The notes under the pieces were generated by a model, which had not been told where the DNA came from, made no database searches, and worked only from the letters and a program-made list of their open reading frames with translations. A DNA stretch of 64,000 bases from Isoetes taiwanensis (taxonomy: Eukaryota; Streptophyta; Lycopodiopsida; Isoetales; Isoetaceae): NCBI GenBank assembly GCA_021234155.1, contig JAJEKV010000077.1, forward strand, positions 3,733,385 through 3,797,384, written 5' to 3'. Shown here one piece after another: positions 23,801 through 37,200 of the stretch. Position 1 is the first letter of the stretch. Each line of letters opens with the position of its first letter. A program made the position numbers and the translations under genes.

Positions 23801-24649
23801 GGAAGTAAGCCAATTAAAAACCACTAAAGTTAACATTATGCTGATTTATACTTAGCACGTTTGCACAAATGGTGCAACATTTCGTGCAATTCTAGAGCGT
23901 CTACCTTGCTGCTAGGCAAGATGAGTTTTAACATGAAACATCTTTGAGCCATTATATCAACCTAATTATCGATCAAGGCAGTGGACTTGGAAGCAAAAAT
24001 AGTTTGTAGACATTCCTTCTTTTTCGTTTTTGAGACCGAGATTGATGATTTTATGTTAGGTCTTGTCTTGCAAGTTCCACCTTCACAATGTGCTCAATCT
24101 ATTCGTTGATTTTATTTTATTTTTGTACATGTATGCTATGTTCCATTGCACGATATTGGGAGTTCTTCCGCGGGTTTCTATCGGATTTCTACATCATTAT
24201 ACATGCAGATGCCTAAATTTGTGAAATGTTGATCTCATCGTTCTCATCGTTCGGCATTGGAAGTGGGTGGGCATTGTTCTCATAGGAATTTAACTTCCTA
24301 TGCTGAGAATTCAACTCATTGTATAGCAAGGTCTTTTGTACCAGGGTATTGATATTTTAGGGATTGATTATTATCTAAATCATTTTGCCTAAAGATCTTC
24401 GGGAGGCATCTAAAATTGTAGGATAGAGCGATCTTGACTTAATATTTAGCTATTATTTTTTTTCCCAAGTGGGAGCTTTGAATGGTAGGCTAATGTCCAA
24501 CAAGAATTTTAGGAGTTTGGATGCCCGTAGAGCTTTACATAAGATGTGATGATCTTAGAGTAAAGAGAAAACTTCTATAGACAAAAAGTTAATGCTATGG
24601 TAGTTTATGAAGAGCAGGCCTATCTAAATGTGGAGCTTAGTTGTATAAA
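23801..24649. other. No recognisable gene
   Basis: AT-rich, stop-rich sequence upstream of the zinc-finger gene. The downstream part may be decayed LINE sequence continuous with the fragment at 24650-25060, but I cannot identify a motif in it. Confidence 0.4.
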
Positions 24650-25060
24650 ATATAAAATGGCAACTCATTGCTAGATTGAGACTTAGTTAAGCATTGTCTA
24701 GAAATCAAAAAGAGGGCGAGAGCAAGGGGTGGCAAAGAGAACTATGTTTTTGCCTACGTTGCCTTGAAGCACAAGTGGAGGGCGAGGATCATGCATTCTT
24801 GAGGTGCTCGGCCTTTGATCATATCCGAGAGTAGCACCAAATCATATGTGGTCTTTTTTCGCTTTTGTTAGATTTATCTCCACCGAAGCTTGGAACATAT
24901 CTTTGTGAATACATTAAATCTAGAAATGAGCTATTAGCTCTATATAGAATGGCTAATTATTTGCTTTCGCCTAAGGGTGAGCCTTCTTGTTTTGTTGACA
25001 TTGTTGTTTTGGACCATAGATAGCGATCCTAATTTATGGGGTACATTCCCGGGAGTTGGA
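24650..25060 (+). pseudogene. Decayed family-1 LINE, 3' coding end
   Basis: The plus-strand frame from about 24734 reads RELCFCLRCLEAQVEGEDHA and then FLRCSAFDHIRE. This fits the cysteine/histidine-rich C-terminus of non-L1 LINEs (a basic GR-W-like stretch, then Cys-x2-Cys, an acidic GEDHA and a final Cys). The same motif is on the minus strand in copies A and B. Stops and shifts are frequent, so this is an old copy. Confidence 0.4.
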
Positions 25061-25496
25061 GTATTATAGCGATGTTAGTGAGACTATAAGATTACAAACA
25101 AATGTGCTTAATGGTATTAATTTCATACTTGTATTATGCGATTGTGAGGAAGAGGAAAAAGAGAACTCTCACGCCTATGTATGTAGCCCTTAGTGAGTGT
25201 GCCCTATGACACCCCTCGCAAAAGTAATCAAAAAATGCGTTACAATTCTAAAAGAACTGAAAAGTATGTGATATATCCTTTAAGACGGCTTATAAAGGAA
25301 CTACATCACTTAATAATTAGAAAACATCAAATTCCTTTAATGGCATTGGGTGTGATCTGGTGGAAGCGGACTAAGATTCTATTTCTTCCATTTATGGCTC
25401 TTTTCCATCTTGATAAAGAACTTATTTGTGTCTCGTGCACAATCATCACTAATGAAAGGCCATGCCAGGATGGTCATGTCATAATTGACAACATAA

Positions 25497-26082
25497 ATAG
25501 AATAGAATAGAATAGATTTTTTAACGTCCACGGAGACCAATAGGTCATGGGACCCATACAATGGGCTAGTAAAATCATTACTACTAGGATTAAAAACCCA
25601 CGCCTCGAAAAAGGTTTTCAAGGGAAAAACCTTTGCGTGTGATGATACTAGACAAGCGGAGATAATGACTACCGAGGGCTCGATAATTGCGGGCGTTTAT
25701 CTAGAACCTCAAGTATGTATAATGCCAAGTCATGCCTGAGATGGTGCTCACGAGAAGTTGTGGAAGCGTAGAATGGAATGCTAAGGTCAAAAATGATTCC
25801 GGACTATCTCAAAAGCGGGGCAACTTCGGAAAAAGTATGGCTTTCATCTTCAATAACACATGGCGGCAGCAGGCACATAGTCTAAACTTCGTGGGCAATT
25901 CGCGGCGCTCCCATCTATATGTCTCAATCCGTAGCATGTGGGACCCCGTGCGAATTGATGCAATAGCTACAAGCTTGTTCCTGGACAATGAAGCAAGCAA
26001 ATAAGCTTGGGGCCCTGGTGCCAAAGTGGGATTTATGTGTGCATGATAATGACCAGTTTTCACTTGGGCCAAAGTAACTGCG
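25497..26082 (-). mobile_element. Family-1 LINE copy A, 3' part
   Basis: Minus-strand reading gives VTLAQVKTGHYHAHINP, then VAIASIRTGSHMLRIETYRW and a Cys-containing end (RLCACC), which is the C-terminus of the LINE polyprotein. A 3' UTR then matches that of copy B: a gaccaat-(t)agg/agc-tcatgggaccca phrase occurs at 25537-25557 and at about 58463-58483. The element ends in a pentanucleotide tail (AATAG/CTATT, 25494-25516). The 5' remainder of the same copy is at 41780-45110; the two were separated by insertion of copy D. Confidence 0.75.
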
Positions 26083-26841
26083 GGAGGTGGAGGAAAATGG
26101 ACGTGCGCCTTTTTTCTTGGATTTTTTGTATCTTTCTCACATTTTCTGTTACATGCCATTTCTTGCCAAATTTTGTGAGAAAAGCGGGTCCTTCAATCCG
26201 AAGCCAATTCTTGGCAAATCCATTCTTTGCCCTTGTAGAGGGGTAGCATTGAGGTGATTCTCAACGTCAGTAGCTACATTTTGATTACCATTTTCATATA
26301 TTCATGAAGCCTGATCCTGCTCTTAATCCATCCTTCTATGGAGACGAAAATTTTTGCAATTATCAGGGAATCATCTAGAATTACCTGCGGATTTCTAAGA
26401 GGTTCAGCATCTGATCTCTGGAATTCGCTGATTACCCATCAAGTTTTCACGAAGATCTCTTCATATCGAGTATTCCTTTGTCCCTAACGCGGTTGAGTTT
26501 GAAGTCGAAATTACCAATTCTTGGTTGGAGGAATTAGTTGGTTCGATTCGGTTGCTCCAATGAGAACATTTAGAGTACTTTGTGATTGGGTGATTCTGAA
26601 ATTTCTATTGAAGTTTACTCTCAGTTGGATACAGTGCAAATCTCTGGTCACTCTCCGTAAGATCAATAAATTTGAATGGCTTTCAATCAACATCTGGTTC
26701 AATGGCATTCGGGCAGGCAGTCTGATCTCTTTTAGTTAAATTTCTTTCTCTCTAATGGTCTCTCTCCCCTGTTTTCCTTTTTTCCCCCTTTTTGTTGTTC
26801 AATTTTTACATGCCCCTTTGTTGTATCATCACGAACTTTAT

Positions 26842-28933
26842 GCAATGGTTTCGGATTATTCACAAAACCCTAAAAATTTAGCCTTTCTTCACGCATTTGC
26901 CTTCCTTCCCGCTTCCGATAGAGCCTCTGTTCTCCAGAAACTGAAATCATTTCAAGATAATCCTCAAGATACCATTCTTTTTGGTAATTTTGCGTCTCTG
27001 ATTCCTCAAATGGACCCAATTTCCCATCAAGTTCCTTTTCTCTCGACAATCTCTCTGTTGATCCCGATCCGCGAGAGGAATTCTTCATCAATTAACCCAA
27101 ACACTCAAGCTCCCTTTCCATATGGGTTTTTGAAGACACCAACAATTGCGCTTCGGACGATGAATTGGATGCTAGACTTCAAAGGATCAAACCGCCTCAC
27201 ATTCAAGAAAGGAAGATGAATCTTTACAATGGTATTTCTTTAAATCTTCACATTTGTTCATTCCAAAATGGATGCTTTGTCAAAATCTGCTGTTATTGTT
27301 AAAGTTCAGAAATGTGGGATTAAACTTGATAAGCTTTGGGCCTTCCTCCTTAACCTAAATAAAGGGATCTTAATTCAGGCTGTTTACTGGCTAAATTTTC
27401 CATACATTATGATCGAATGTGGCAATGCGGATCGGTAATTTTTCCTTAACCATGGCCCTCGACTTTTGAGACTTCCCAACTGACCTTCTTGAAATGGCAT
27501 CCCAAGCTCGACATCGATCAAATGAACAATCTCTGTATTGCCTCAACTTCTCTGTTTGGTCTCAATCCTATATATTGGGATGAAGATTGCTTCAAGGTCC
27601 TGTTTAATTCCATTGGTACTTACATTTCTACAGAGTACTCTCCTTCCAGACCTCCAAGAGCTTTTGTCCAATTGGATCTGTCTAATGAAATACCTCTTTC
27701 CATCCCGTTGATAGATGGCTTTGGAGTAGAATCTTGTTTAGCTTTAAGATGGTCTGGACTGCCTTCCCAATGCCAAAAATGTCTTCATAGACATTTTGGT
27801 ACTCAGAATACAAGTCAATTCTTTGAGCGTCGGCCGGTTCTCTTAATGAAAATACTAAAGTCTTGAAGGATATCATTGATCAGTCAGACAAAGAAGACAT
27901 ATCTAAGAAAAATCAGGAAAAGAAAGTGAACTCTTTTCATACTCTGCCAGAAAATGAGCAATTCAAATGGACCAGGGTTAATGGCAGCTACAAGAGGATT
28001 CGAAAAACAAAAGGCGATCACGAGAAACGGATGAAAGACAAAAGGTGAAATGGATGAAGCGGATCAATTGTCAGAAAAGAAACAATGGTATAACAATTGG
28101 AGAACCTAAGGTCTTGGTCAAAGGAAATATCTCTGCTAAGTCTAATATTGCCACAGATGTATTAAGCATTACCTTAGACAACATCATTAAGGAGGCTAAA
28201 ATTCTGAACAAAGGTCAGTGCTCTTACAGTCTTATGGACTACCCTATCAGCAACAAAAGCAAGAATGGGTTATTAATGATAAAATCTCAAGGAAAAGCAA
28301 AATCTCAGGTGAATTCCCTTCCAAAGAATTCACAAACTACATCAGCTCCAGCAACAGTTCTACATCAGAGTATCTTGGTTTCAAATAACTCAAGTTTACC
28401 TCATGGTCACATAGAATCTATTTTGACTAATCCTATTAGTCAAACTACTGAAGTCTTGACTCAGGATTCCTCTCAACAAAGAGGTCCACCACAAAATCAA
28501 ATGCCAAAATGCATTCCAGGTATTATCTGACCCAAATAATAACTTGGATTTTGAGTTAGATAAGAGTAAGGATGGCTCCCACAACCATAATATCCTTCCT
28601 TCACCTCCAAACATTTCTCTTACTGAGAATTCTCCACATCCCATCTCTGTGACCTCTTTGCCATCTCTCATTGACCTAGACTCCCCATTTGTAGAAGACT
28701 CTATTAGTCCTCCAAGAATATCCAGCAAGATTGCAGATCAGCTAGCTTCACTTCATTTTGAAGTGCTTCATGAGGAGTTTGCCAAGGCTGATTCTCAAGA
28801 TAAGGATATAAATGAGGTACATGATGCTGACTTTGTTCCTGAGACTCCAGAAGACAAAGTTGAAGAGCAAAAGGAGCTTCAAGGAAATCAAGTCTTAAGG
28901 CAAGTACAGTTCTGCTCCTTTAAATACTCTTAA
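26842..28933 (+). pseudogene. LINE copy D ORF1 (DUF4283-like, zinc-knuckle protein)
   Basis: Begins at ATG 26842 (MVSDYSQNPKNLAFLHAFAF), parallel to the start in copy E. A DUF4283-like RNA-binding region covers 27269-27760 (KGILIQAVYWLNFPYIMIEC, FLKWHPKLDI, GLNPIYWDEDCFKVLFNSIG). A knuckle-like LPSQCQKCL follows near 27765, then a Ser/Lys/Gln-rich tail to about 28930. ORF1 proteins of plant L1s bind the element RNA. The frame is broken near 27220, 27440, 27840, 28040 and 28530. Confidence 0.65.
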
Positions 28934-29231
28934 TAATAATTCTATGTTTCAGTTTTATCCCGGTGGTTGCTCACGATTTTAGTGACCGGTGAGGATTATG
29001 GCTCGATAAAGAAAATTGGAGAAAGGAAGAATACCTTATGGAAAACAATAGCCAATTTTCTATTTACGAAATCAAGCAGTCTTCCAAAATCTGCTAAAAA
29101 AAAAAAGGAATAACCTAGGAAAGGTTCTATCTATATCATGAATAAAACCCTGCTCAAAATACTAGAAGTAAGAAGAAATCCAAAAATCCAATATCTAATT
29201 CTTCTTCCCCGATTTTTATTCTCCTTTCTTG

Positions 29232-31047
29232 ATGAAGATCCTTTCACGGAATCTAAGAGGTATCAAAGGCCCTCTTAAAGAAGGCGTGCTATTGCCTGAG
29301 ATTAGACTTTATAATGCTGATATTGTTCTCCTTCAGAGATTAAACTTCCCTCCTTTGAGTGCGACAATTTGGGAGATTGGATTTATCCTAATTCCTCCTC
29401 CATCTGGATTGATTCGAGTGGTGCAAGTGGGGGTTTGGCAATCATTGGGAAGAACAACCTCAATCATATTTTTTCTTCATAATGGTCCCTCTAAAGCAAG
29501 GCAAGCGGTTATTCTCTCTTGTTCCAATTCCATCTTTGGCATTATTAATGTTTATGCTCCTACTACTCCCAAGGATAGGGAGCCAATAACTGTCTGAAAT
29601 TAACTGGCCGAGCTCTCAAAATATTGACAAACTGGATCATTGCGGGGGATTTCAATAATACTCCTTCTTGGGATCTTAAGGTGGGGAACAAGATTAATAT
29701 GACCCGAGAGAAAGAAAGCAATTGGATTCTCTTCTAGCTGATAATGGGTTGATTTATATCCCTCTTTCTTCCAGCGGCTTATACTTGGTCTAATAAGCAA
29801 AGGGCAAGGGCAGGGGTCTTTTGTACTTTGGATAGATTCTATGTATCTAATCCCTCCTCGGCCTTTTGGGATAATAGTTATGTCACCGGTGATGAAGGTA
29901 CTTCTATCTCGGGATCACCGACCTCGGTTTCTTCATACTCCTCATATCACCAAAATTGAGAGGCAGGGAAGTACACCTTATAAGTTTAACTCCTCTCTTA
30001 CTGGATAATGAGGATTTCTGTTCTCAATTTATTACCTTCTATGAGAATCTTTCCATCAACATGAACACTAGGGCTTATGATGATAGGAATCAGACACCAT
30101 GGGAATTATTTCTACTCCAAAATCAAAGCTATAAACTTTGGATGAAGAGCTGGTCTAAATCTAGAAACTCTCTTTGCGTGAGGAAAAAAATCATCTTATG
30201 ATGGTAATGAAAGACATCAGATCCCTTCTCGGGAAGATCCTTCTAATCTAAATCTTCATATAGGGAAGAAATTCTAGAGAGAAAAATCAAAAGTATTGAG
30301 GAGATAGAAGCTAAAGGGATCTGCTGCTCGGATGCAAAATAAAATATACCAATGACATGGACTCGGGTAGCTCCAAATTCTTTTTTAGGGTAGCTAAAAG
30401 TAGGGTCTTGAGAAAATCTATTCTTTGAGATCCAAGATGAGAATGGCAACAAATACACTTCTCACTCTGATATTTCCAATTTTTTCAGATAAAAATATGG
30501 ATATTTTCAATAATAAGCCAATTCCCCAACAATATTGCAGAGGCCAATGACTTTATGAACATTGTGAACAATATTCTTCCTTACGCTCTTGAAGTTATGG
30601 ATGACTCTATTCTTGCCCTTCCTTCTCAGCAGGAAATTTTGGCCACTCTTTCCTCCTTTAATAGAGGAAAATCCCCTGGCCCTGATGGGTTGCCTGCTGA
30701 ATTTTATGTTAAATTCTGGGACGTCCTCAAAAATGACCTTACTTTAATGGTTCATGACTTCTGGAATAATGGTCATCTTCAGACCTCCATAGCTAGTGGC
30801 TTTATCTCCTTGATTCCTAAAGTAGATCATCCAGCCAAATTCCAAGATTGGAGACCTATATCTCTTACAAATTCTACCTATAAGATGTGTGCTAAGATCA
30901 TAGCTTTAAGGATTAACTCCTTTCTCGGAGGAATATCAGCCATAATCAATCGCCTTCTTGCCTAAGAGATACATCCTAGATAATTATGTGGCGGCCATGG
31001 AAGGTGCACTTTTGGAACAAGATCTCCAATCAGAATTGTATCCTTCT
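29232..31047 (+). pseudogene. LINE copy D ORF2, endonuclease and first half of reverse transcriptase
   Basis: Starts MKILSRNLRGIKGPLKEG (APE endonuclease N-terminus; SRNLRG for the usual SWNLRG). It continues through GIINVYAPTTPKDRE, an AGDFNNTP-like stretch near 29647-29665, and the start of reverse transcriptase (GKSPGPDGLPAEFYVKFWD, 30666-30722; DWRPISLTNSTYKMCAKIIA, near 30850-30905). It is frameshifted many times. The frame is cut at 31047, within the codons before RT motif A, by insertion of copy E and resumes at 38943. Confidence 0.7.
31032..31047 (+). repeat. Target-site duplication of copy E, left
   Basis: The 16 bases agaattgtatccttct occur here and again at 38927-38942, directly after the poly(A) of copy E. 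The first two bases of the right copy could belong to the poly(A), so the duplication is 14-16 bp, the usual size for L1 insertion. Confidence 0.9.
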
Positions 31048-31744
31048 GCATAGAGTGAAGAGCAGGAGGGTAAAAGGCGGAAAGTGAAAAATGCAAGAGC
31101 GCCTATTTTCTTGCTTTTTTTGTCCTTTAGTGAATTTTTCTGTTTGCCTCCCTTTCTTGCCTGTTTTTTGAAAAAATCTGCCCTTCGAGCCTCCAATTCA
31201 ATCCAAATTCTTTGCTAGCCTTGTAGAGGCTAGCAATCCCAGGTTCTTTGCTAAATGATTTCATGTAAATTCACCTACAAATGGATGCAAAATTTTTTGT
31301 AATCCTCCAAGACAGAGGCAGATTAACTTGTGGCCATCTAAAGGGATCTGCTGCACATCTTTGGCAAACCTTGGTTGCACAAAATTTGTTCCCAGAGGAA
31401 AGCTTCATTTCGGAATATTCATTTGTGCCTAGCTGTGAGGAATTTGAAGTCGAGATCATACAATCTTGGTTGGAAGAATTCACAGGGAACAAAAATACGA
31501 AGCTAACTCTTTTGCAATTTTCCGAAATTACATCTTGTGAATGGACCGACAAAAATTGGCGATGAAAATTATACAATGAAGCAGGATTTGGACTTTGAGG
31601 ATGTTTTATCTGACCCCTCTAGCATTCTACCTTCAATAACTTCCTTGCTCTTTCTTGATCCTCTTGTCTTTCCTGAATTTCTCCATTCCCTCTTTTTTTC
31701 AAATTCTCTCACGTGCCTCTGCTGTCATCTCCTGAATCTTTTTT

Positions 31745-34200
31745 ATGGAAAACTTAAACAATTTTAGCCCTAAATTCCTTGCCTTTCTTCATGAATTTGC
31801 TCATCTAGGAGACTCTGAGCGCCCGATCTTGCTAAACTAGTTAAGACTCCTTCAAGAAAATAAAAAAAAATGTCTGCTTTTTGGTGATTTCTCTAACCTT
31901 CTCTCTGATAAGCAGATTATGCATCCTAGAACCCATAAGGTTCCGGTTTGGGATAACCTCTCAAAGGATCCTGATCTTTATGGTCGGCTACCATTCCTGC
32001 ACCCCTCTACTCAAATTCCTCTGCCATATGGAGTTCCTAAACCAGCCAGGGATATCTACAGTGACAATGCTTTGGATGCTGCTCTGATGGAGACCCGTGC
32101 CAATGAAGGAAATAAACAAGCTTTATACCAGGGTATTTCTTTAAATCTCCCTTCTGTTCATACTAAGATGTCAATTTTGAAAGATACAGCTGTTCTAGTC
32201 AAATTTAACAAAAGTGGGATTCAACTTGGCAAATTCTGGAATTTCTGCCAAAACCTTCAAAAAGGTATTCTCATCAAAGCCATGTATTGGCTTAATTATC
32301 CATTTCTTATGATTGAGTGTGAAAACTCCAGAACAGCAAACTTCCTTCTAAATCGTGGTCACTTGACATTTGAAAGCTATCAAATAAGCTTTCTTAAATG
32401 GCATCCCAAGTTAGACATCTCTTCATTTGAGTCCTTATGCATAGCTTCCACCACTCTACAGGGGCTAAATCCAATATACTGGAATGAAGACTGCTTCAAA
32501 ATTCTCTTCAACTCCATTGGCACATATGTTTCAACTGAATATTCTCCTGAGAGACCTCCCCGAGCCTTCATACAAATTGATACCACCAAAACTGTGCCAA
32601 CCTCAATTCCTTTCACTGATGCTTTTGGACAAAAATCATCCCTATCACTTTGAGATGGTCGTCTGCCTCCTCTTTGTCAAAATTGTGGTTCGCGGTGCAT
32701 TTATGGTATGAAAGTTGTAAATCCTCTCCTTTCAAGCAAGCAGATGTCACAGAAAATGCAATTCCAAATGCAATTCCATTAAAGGAATTAAATGAGGCAA
32801 ATAGGCTCAATTCTGCTGATTCAGTAATAGTTCACAACAGTAACAGCTCACAAAATTTGCAAGGACCAAAATCAGTGGAAGATCCAAGTAAAACAAATGC
32901 CTTTACTTGGAAAAGAGTGAATGGATCTCAAAGAAGAATTTACAAGAATAGAATTGAGAAGGAAAAACAGAAGAACTCACAGGGTATGATGGTCTCGGAT
33001 TGGACATCAAATATAACTTCTAAAATAGGATTGCATGCAAAGCAAAATGCTAATGCTATCAAAGTCATTCAAAAACATGGAGACTTCAAGCACAAAGGGA
33101 AAGAGCCTATGGATCAGGCTACAAGATTAACAGAAGATTTGAATTCTACACTGGACAGAATCATTCAAGATGCTAAAACTATGAATAATTCTAGACTGTC
33201 AAAAAATCTCAAACAAGGCAGTAAGGGAGATTCATTACTTAGACAAAGCCATACTTCATCAGGCAGAAATATGACCTCCTTGGTTATAAAAGATAAAGAA
33301 ATTTCAACTTCACAGAGTCATGCCTCTGCTTCCAAAACAGTGGTTCCAACAACAGCTCCAGATACAGACTTGGACAAGAGATGCAACCAGATTGCCAATC
33401 CTAAGCAATCTGAATTGGAAGGCAAGGTCCACTGCTATAATCAATTCCAGGTATTTGCAGATATTAATACTAACCATGATTCTAATATACTACTGGATTC
33501 TGAAAATCATGAGCAGTTAATTGATCATCTTGATAAACCCTCATACAATCCATCTGCAAATCCTTCCTCCAAAACAGCTTCCCCAAATTCTATTTCTCAG
33601 CTTGAACCCCTCATCAACCTTGAAATGAAATTACCTCCTGGGAACCATGGCTATCATACTATTTCTGCAGATATTGAGATGCAACTGGCTTCACTGCAAG
33701 AGGGTATATGGACAAGTCTAGATCAATGCCACACAGCTCAAGATCAAGTTCAGGCAGATACAGATCATGCTGAAAAAAATTTAACAGAGAAGGAAGTGGT
33801 ATTAGATACACCCGACAGACAAACTTCTCAACTACACAAAGCAGATCCTCAAAGCCTCAGCCCCGAGATCATCTCCAACACACGAGACATGGAGAAGGAC
33901 ACTCAATTGTCCAGGCAAGTCCCCTTCCAAAATAGTTCTAAGAAATGTTTGTTTGATAATTCTATAAACAGCATGTTTGAGTTCATTCCAGGAGGGATAT
34001 CTGATAGTGAGGAAGAAATTGACACACTTAATAAGGAGAATCTAGATAATACAAAATGGGGGGATGATGAGTTATTAAGAGACACTTATCTGAAAGCCAA
34101 GCCTCCTCCTAAATCTATTTTAAAGGATTCTAATACTCCTGCAAATAATACAAGAAGTAAGAAACTTAAACATGGCTCTAGGAAACAAAAAAAAAAGTAG
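31745..34200 (+). pseudogene. LINE copy E ORF1 (DUF4283-like RNA-binding protein)
   Basis: From ATG 31745 (MENLNNFSPKFLAFLHEFAH), stopped at about 31838, then open from 31919 to 32653 and from 32650 to 34200. The DUF4283-like core includes IQLGKFWNFCQNLQKGILIK, MYWLNYPFLMIECENS and FLKWHPKLDISSFESLCIAS. A knuckle-like LPPLCQNCGS is readable only in an alternative frame near 32665-32690, so a one-base change there lets the main frame run on. The 516-codon distal part is Ser/Asn/Lys-rich, low in structure, and ends in a basic KKLKHGSRKQKKK tail. It is about 800 residues in all, long for plant L1 ORF1. Confidence 0.75.
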
Positions 34201-34250
34201 TGAAAGTTTCCTGCTCTTTTCTCTGAATCTGAGTGTAAATTATTCTTATC

Positions 34251-37200
34251 ATGAGGATAATTAGTTGGAACCTGAGAGGTATCAAAGGTCCCCTCAAGAG
34301 AAGGAGGGCCATTGCTCAACTTAGACAATATAATGCTGATATTATATTGTTACAAGAGCTGAAGCTTCCTAAGTTTGAGGCATCTAGTTTGGGTGACTGG
34401 ATCTATCCTGGGGCTTCTTCCATTTGGATGGAAGCAAATGGTACTAAAGGAGGTATGTGCATTATTTGGAAAAATCTCAACCATCTCTCTTTCTGCAATA
34501 GCATTTCTAAAATGTGGCAAGCAGTAACTTTCTCCCTTAATAACTCCACATTTGGGGTTATTAATATTTATGGTTCCACTTGCCCCAAAGAGAGGGAAAA
34601 TCTTTGGCCTGATCTTAACTCTTGGATCTCCAATAATGCCTCAGTTGATTGGATCTTAGGAGGGGATTTTAACAATACTCCTAGCTGGGATTTAAAATTG
34701 GGAAACAAGATAAACATGTCCTTGGTGAAAGAGGCAATTGGGATAATTTCATGGCTGACTCCTCCCTAATTCATATCCCATCCTCCACTGCTTCCTTCAC
34801 ATGGTCCAATAAGCAAAAGGATCAAGATAGAGTTTATTGTGCATTGGATAGATTTTACATCTCCAATTCAATATCTGATTTCTGGGATAATTGTTTTGTC
34901 ACAAGTGATGAAGGCACTTCCATCTCGGATCACCAGCCTCAATTTCTTAATACCAAGCATCTTCTAAATCCCCCAAGGGAAGGTAATATTCCATTCAAGC
35001 TGAACTGCTCTCTGCTACAGAATAACTCTTTCCAACAGGAGTTCTCTCAGTTCTATCAATCTATTGATCCTGTGCTTCCAAATCAGTCTATGAAAAAATT
35101 TTATTACAAGATAAAAAAATCCAAGGATTGGATCAAGAATTGGGCTAAAAGTAGGCATATGGCCAAAATCCATGAGAAGGAAAATCTATTGACTAAAATG
35201 AAAGAGATAAGATCCCTCCTCCAGATTGACCCTCTAAATTGCAATCTTCATGTAGGGGAAGAACTTCTTGAAAGGCATTTAAAAAATATAGAAGAGAGGG
35301 AAGCCAAATTTTCTGCCATTAAATGCAAGATTAAATACAACAGTGAGCTAGATCATGGCAGCTCAAAGTTCTTTTTCAGGGTGGCTAAAAACAGGTTATT
35401 AAAAAATTCTATTACTCAAGTGAATAATACAACTGGCTCCACTCTGACCTCGACCTCTGAAATTAAAAATTTCTTCTTTGATAATTACTCTTCCCTATTC
35501 AAGAAGACTGATCTCACTGCTAGCGAGATCTTGGCCAAAGACAAATTCTTGGCATTTCTAAATACTGCCCTGCCAAACTCCATTGATAATTTGAATGTAG
35601 ATTTAACATCAATCCCTACTGAAGTGGAGATTCTCAAAACCCTTCAAAGTTTTTCAAAAAATAAATCTCCTGGCCCTGATGGATTTCCTCCAGAATTCTT
35701 CATACAATTCTGGGATATTATGAAACTGGACATTATTAATCTTGTGCATGGTTTTTGGGCCTCAGATCATTTGCATTCATCTATCTCTGCAGGATTTATT
35801 ACCTTGGTGCCTAAAGTGGAAAATCCCACTTCCTTTGCTGAATGGAGACCTATATCTCTTACCAACACTTCTTATAAGCTCTGTGCTAAGTTAATTGCCA
35901 ACAGAATTCAAGACTACCTTCAAAAGAATATCAGTGTCAATCAATCTGCTTTTTTGCCCAACAGGTTTATTCTAGACAATTACATTAGTGCAATGGAAGG
36001 TCTTCATTGGAATAGGATCTCTAATCAATCTTGTATCCTTCTGAAACTGGACTTCAAGAGAGCTTTTGACACTGTAGACTGGAATTTCATTGAGATTGCT
36101 TTAAGAAAAATGGGCTTTCAGCAAAAACTAATCTCCCTTATTCAAGGTTTGAATTCCATGTCAAATTCTGCTGTGCTCATAAATGGATCTCCCACTAAAT
36201 TCTTCCCCCTAGCAAAAGGAGTCAGACAAGGTTGCCCTTTAGCTCCTTATCTATTCCTTATTGTTGCTGAGATGCTCACTAGATGTGTACTTAGTATGCA
36301 GAATTCTGGATCTCTTATTGGTCTCAAGCTTCCAAATAATTTAGATACTCTCACAATATCTCAATATGCTGATGACACGTTTGCCTTCCTTGATTCCAAT
36401 CCTGCAAATGTCACAAGTTTCTTGGATCTCATCACAGATTTCTCTGCTGCCTCAGGAGTCCACTTAAACCTTGACAAAAGCAAAATCATTGGAGATGTTG
36501 GCCATTCTTCAATCTGTGGCATCTCAGTCCTAAGTTGTAATCAAGCTTCAAATCTGCTGGGGATGCCCCTCTCTCTAAATCCAAATCTGAGAGGTCTTTG
36601 GGATCCTATTTTGCAAGAAAGCTAAATAACTATAGAAATTGTCTTTCCTTTGCTGGAAGAACAATCATTGCAAACTCGGTGCTTGCATCTTCCCATGTTT
36701 ATTTCTCCTCTGCTCTGGTGGCCCCTAAATCCATTTATTCTGAGTTGGAGAAAACTATTAGGAACTTCATTTGGAATGGAAGTCATCTGGTCAACTGGAA
36801 GTCAATTACTAGGCCAAAAAAGTTTGGGGGTCTAGGATGCAAAAGTCTATACTTGCAGGCATGTTCCCTTGCAGGTAAATATATTTGGAGAACAGTTCTG
36901 AGTAATTGCTCTCCTGCCTCCCAATTTATAGCTCATTGGCTAAATGCTTCCTATCCTACAGGACATCCAAGCATTAAAAGTTCCCTACCTGACTCATCTT
37001 TTGTTGATCTTCACCCTGCTCCAAATACCTCCCCTCTTATGAGGAATCTAATTAAGGCTTGGAACATGATCCATCACATGCCCGAGAAAATTGAGCCTTG
37101 TCTTTGCCACCATGAACACAAGCTTGTTTTGGTCCCCTGTTTTTTCTGATCATAACTCCAAAGTCATGGCCATAAAGCACCCCAAGATCTACAGCAAATG

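Larger units (their letters stand above)
26083..31047 (+). mobile_element. L1-type LINE copy D, 5' part
   Basis: Starts at the junction with copy A (TGCG duplicated at 26079-26082 and 41780-41783). It comprises a 5' UTR (26083-26841) whose start resembles that of copy E, then ORF1 and ORF2 up to the middle of reverse transcriptase, where copy E has inserted. The rest resumes at 38943 and ends in poly(A) at 41753-41779. Without copy E the element is about 7.8 kb, matching the 7.9 kb of copy E. Confidence 0.85.
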
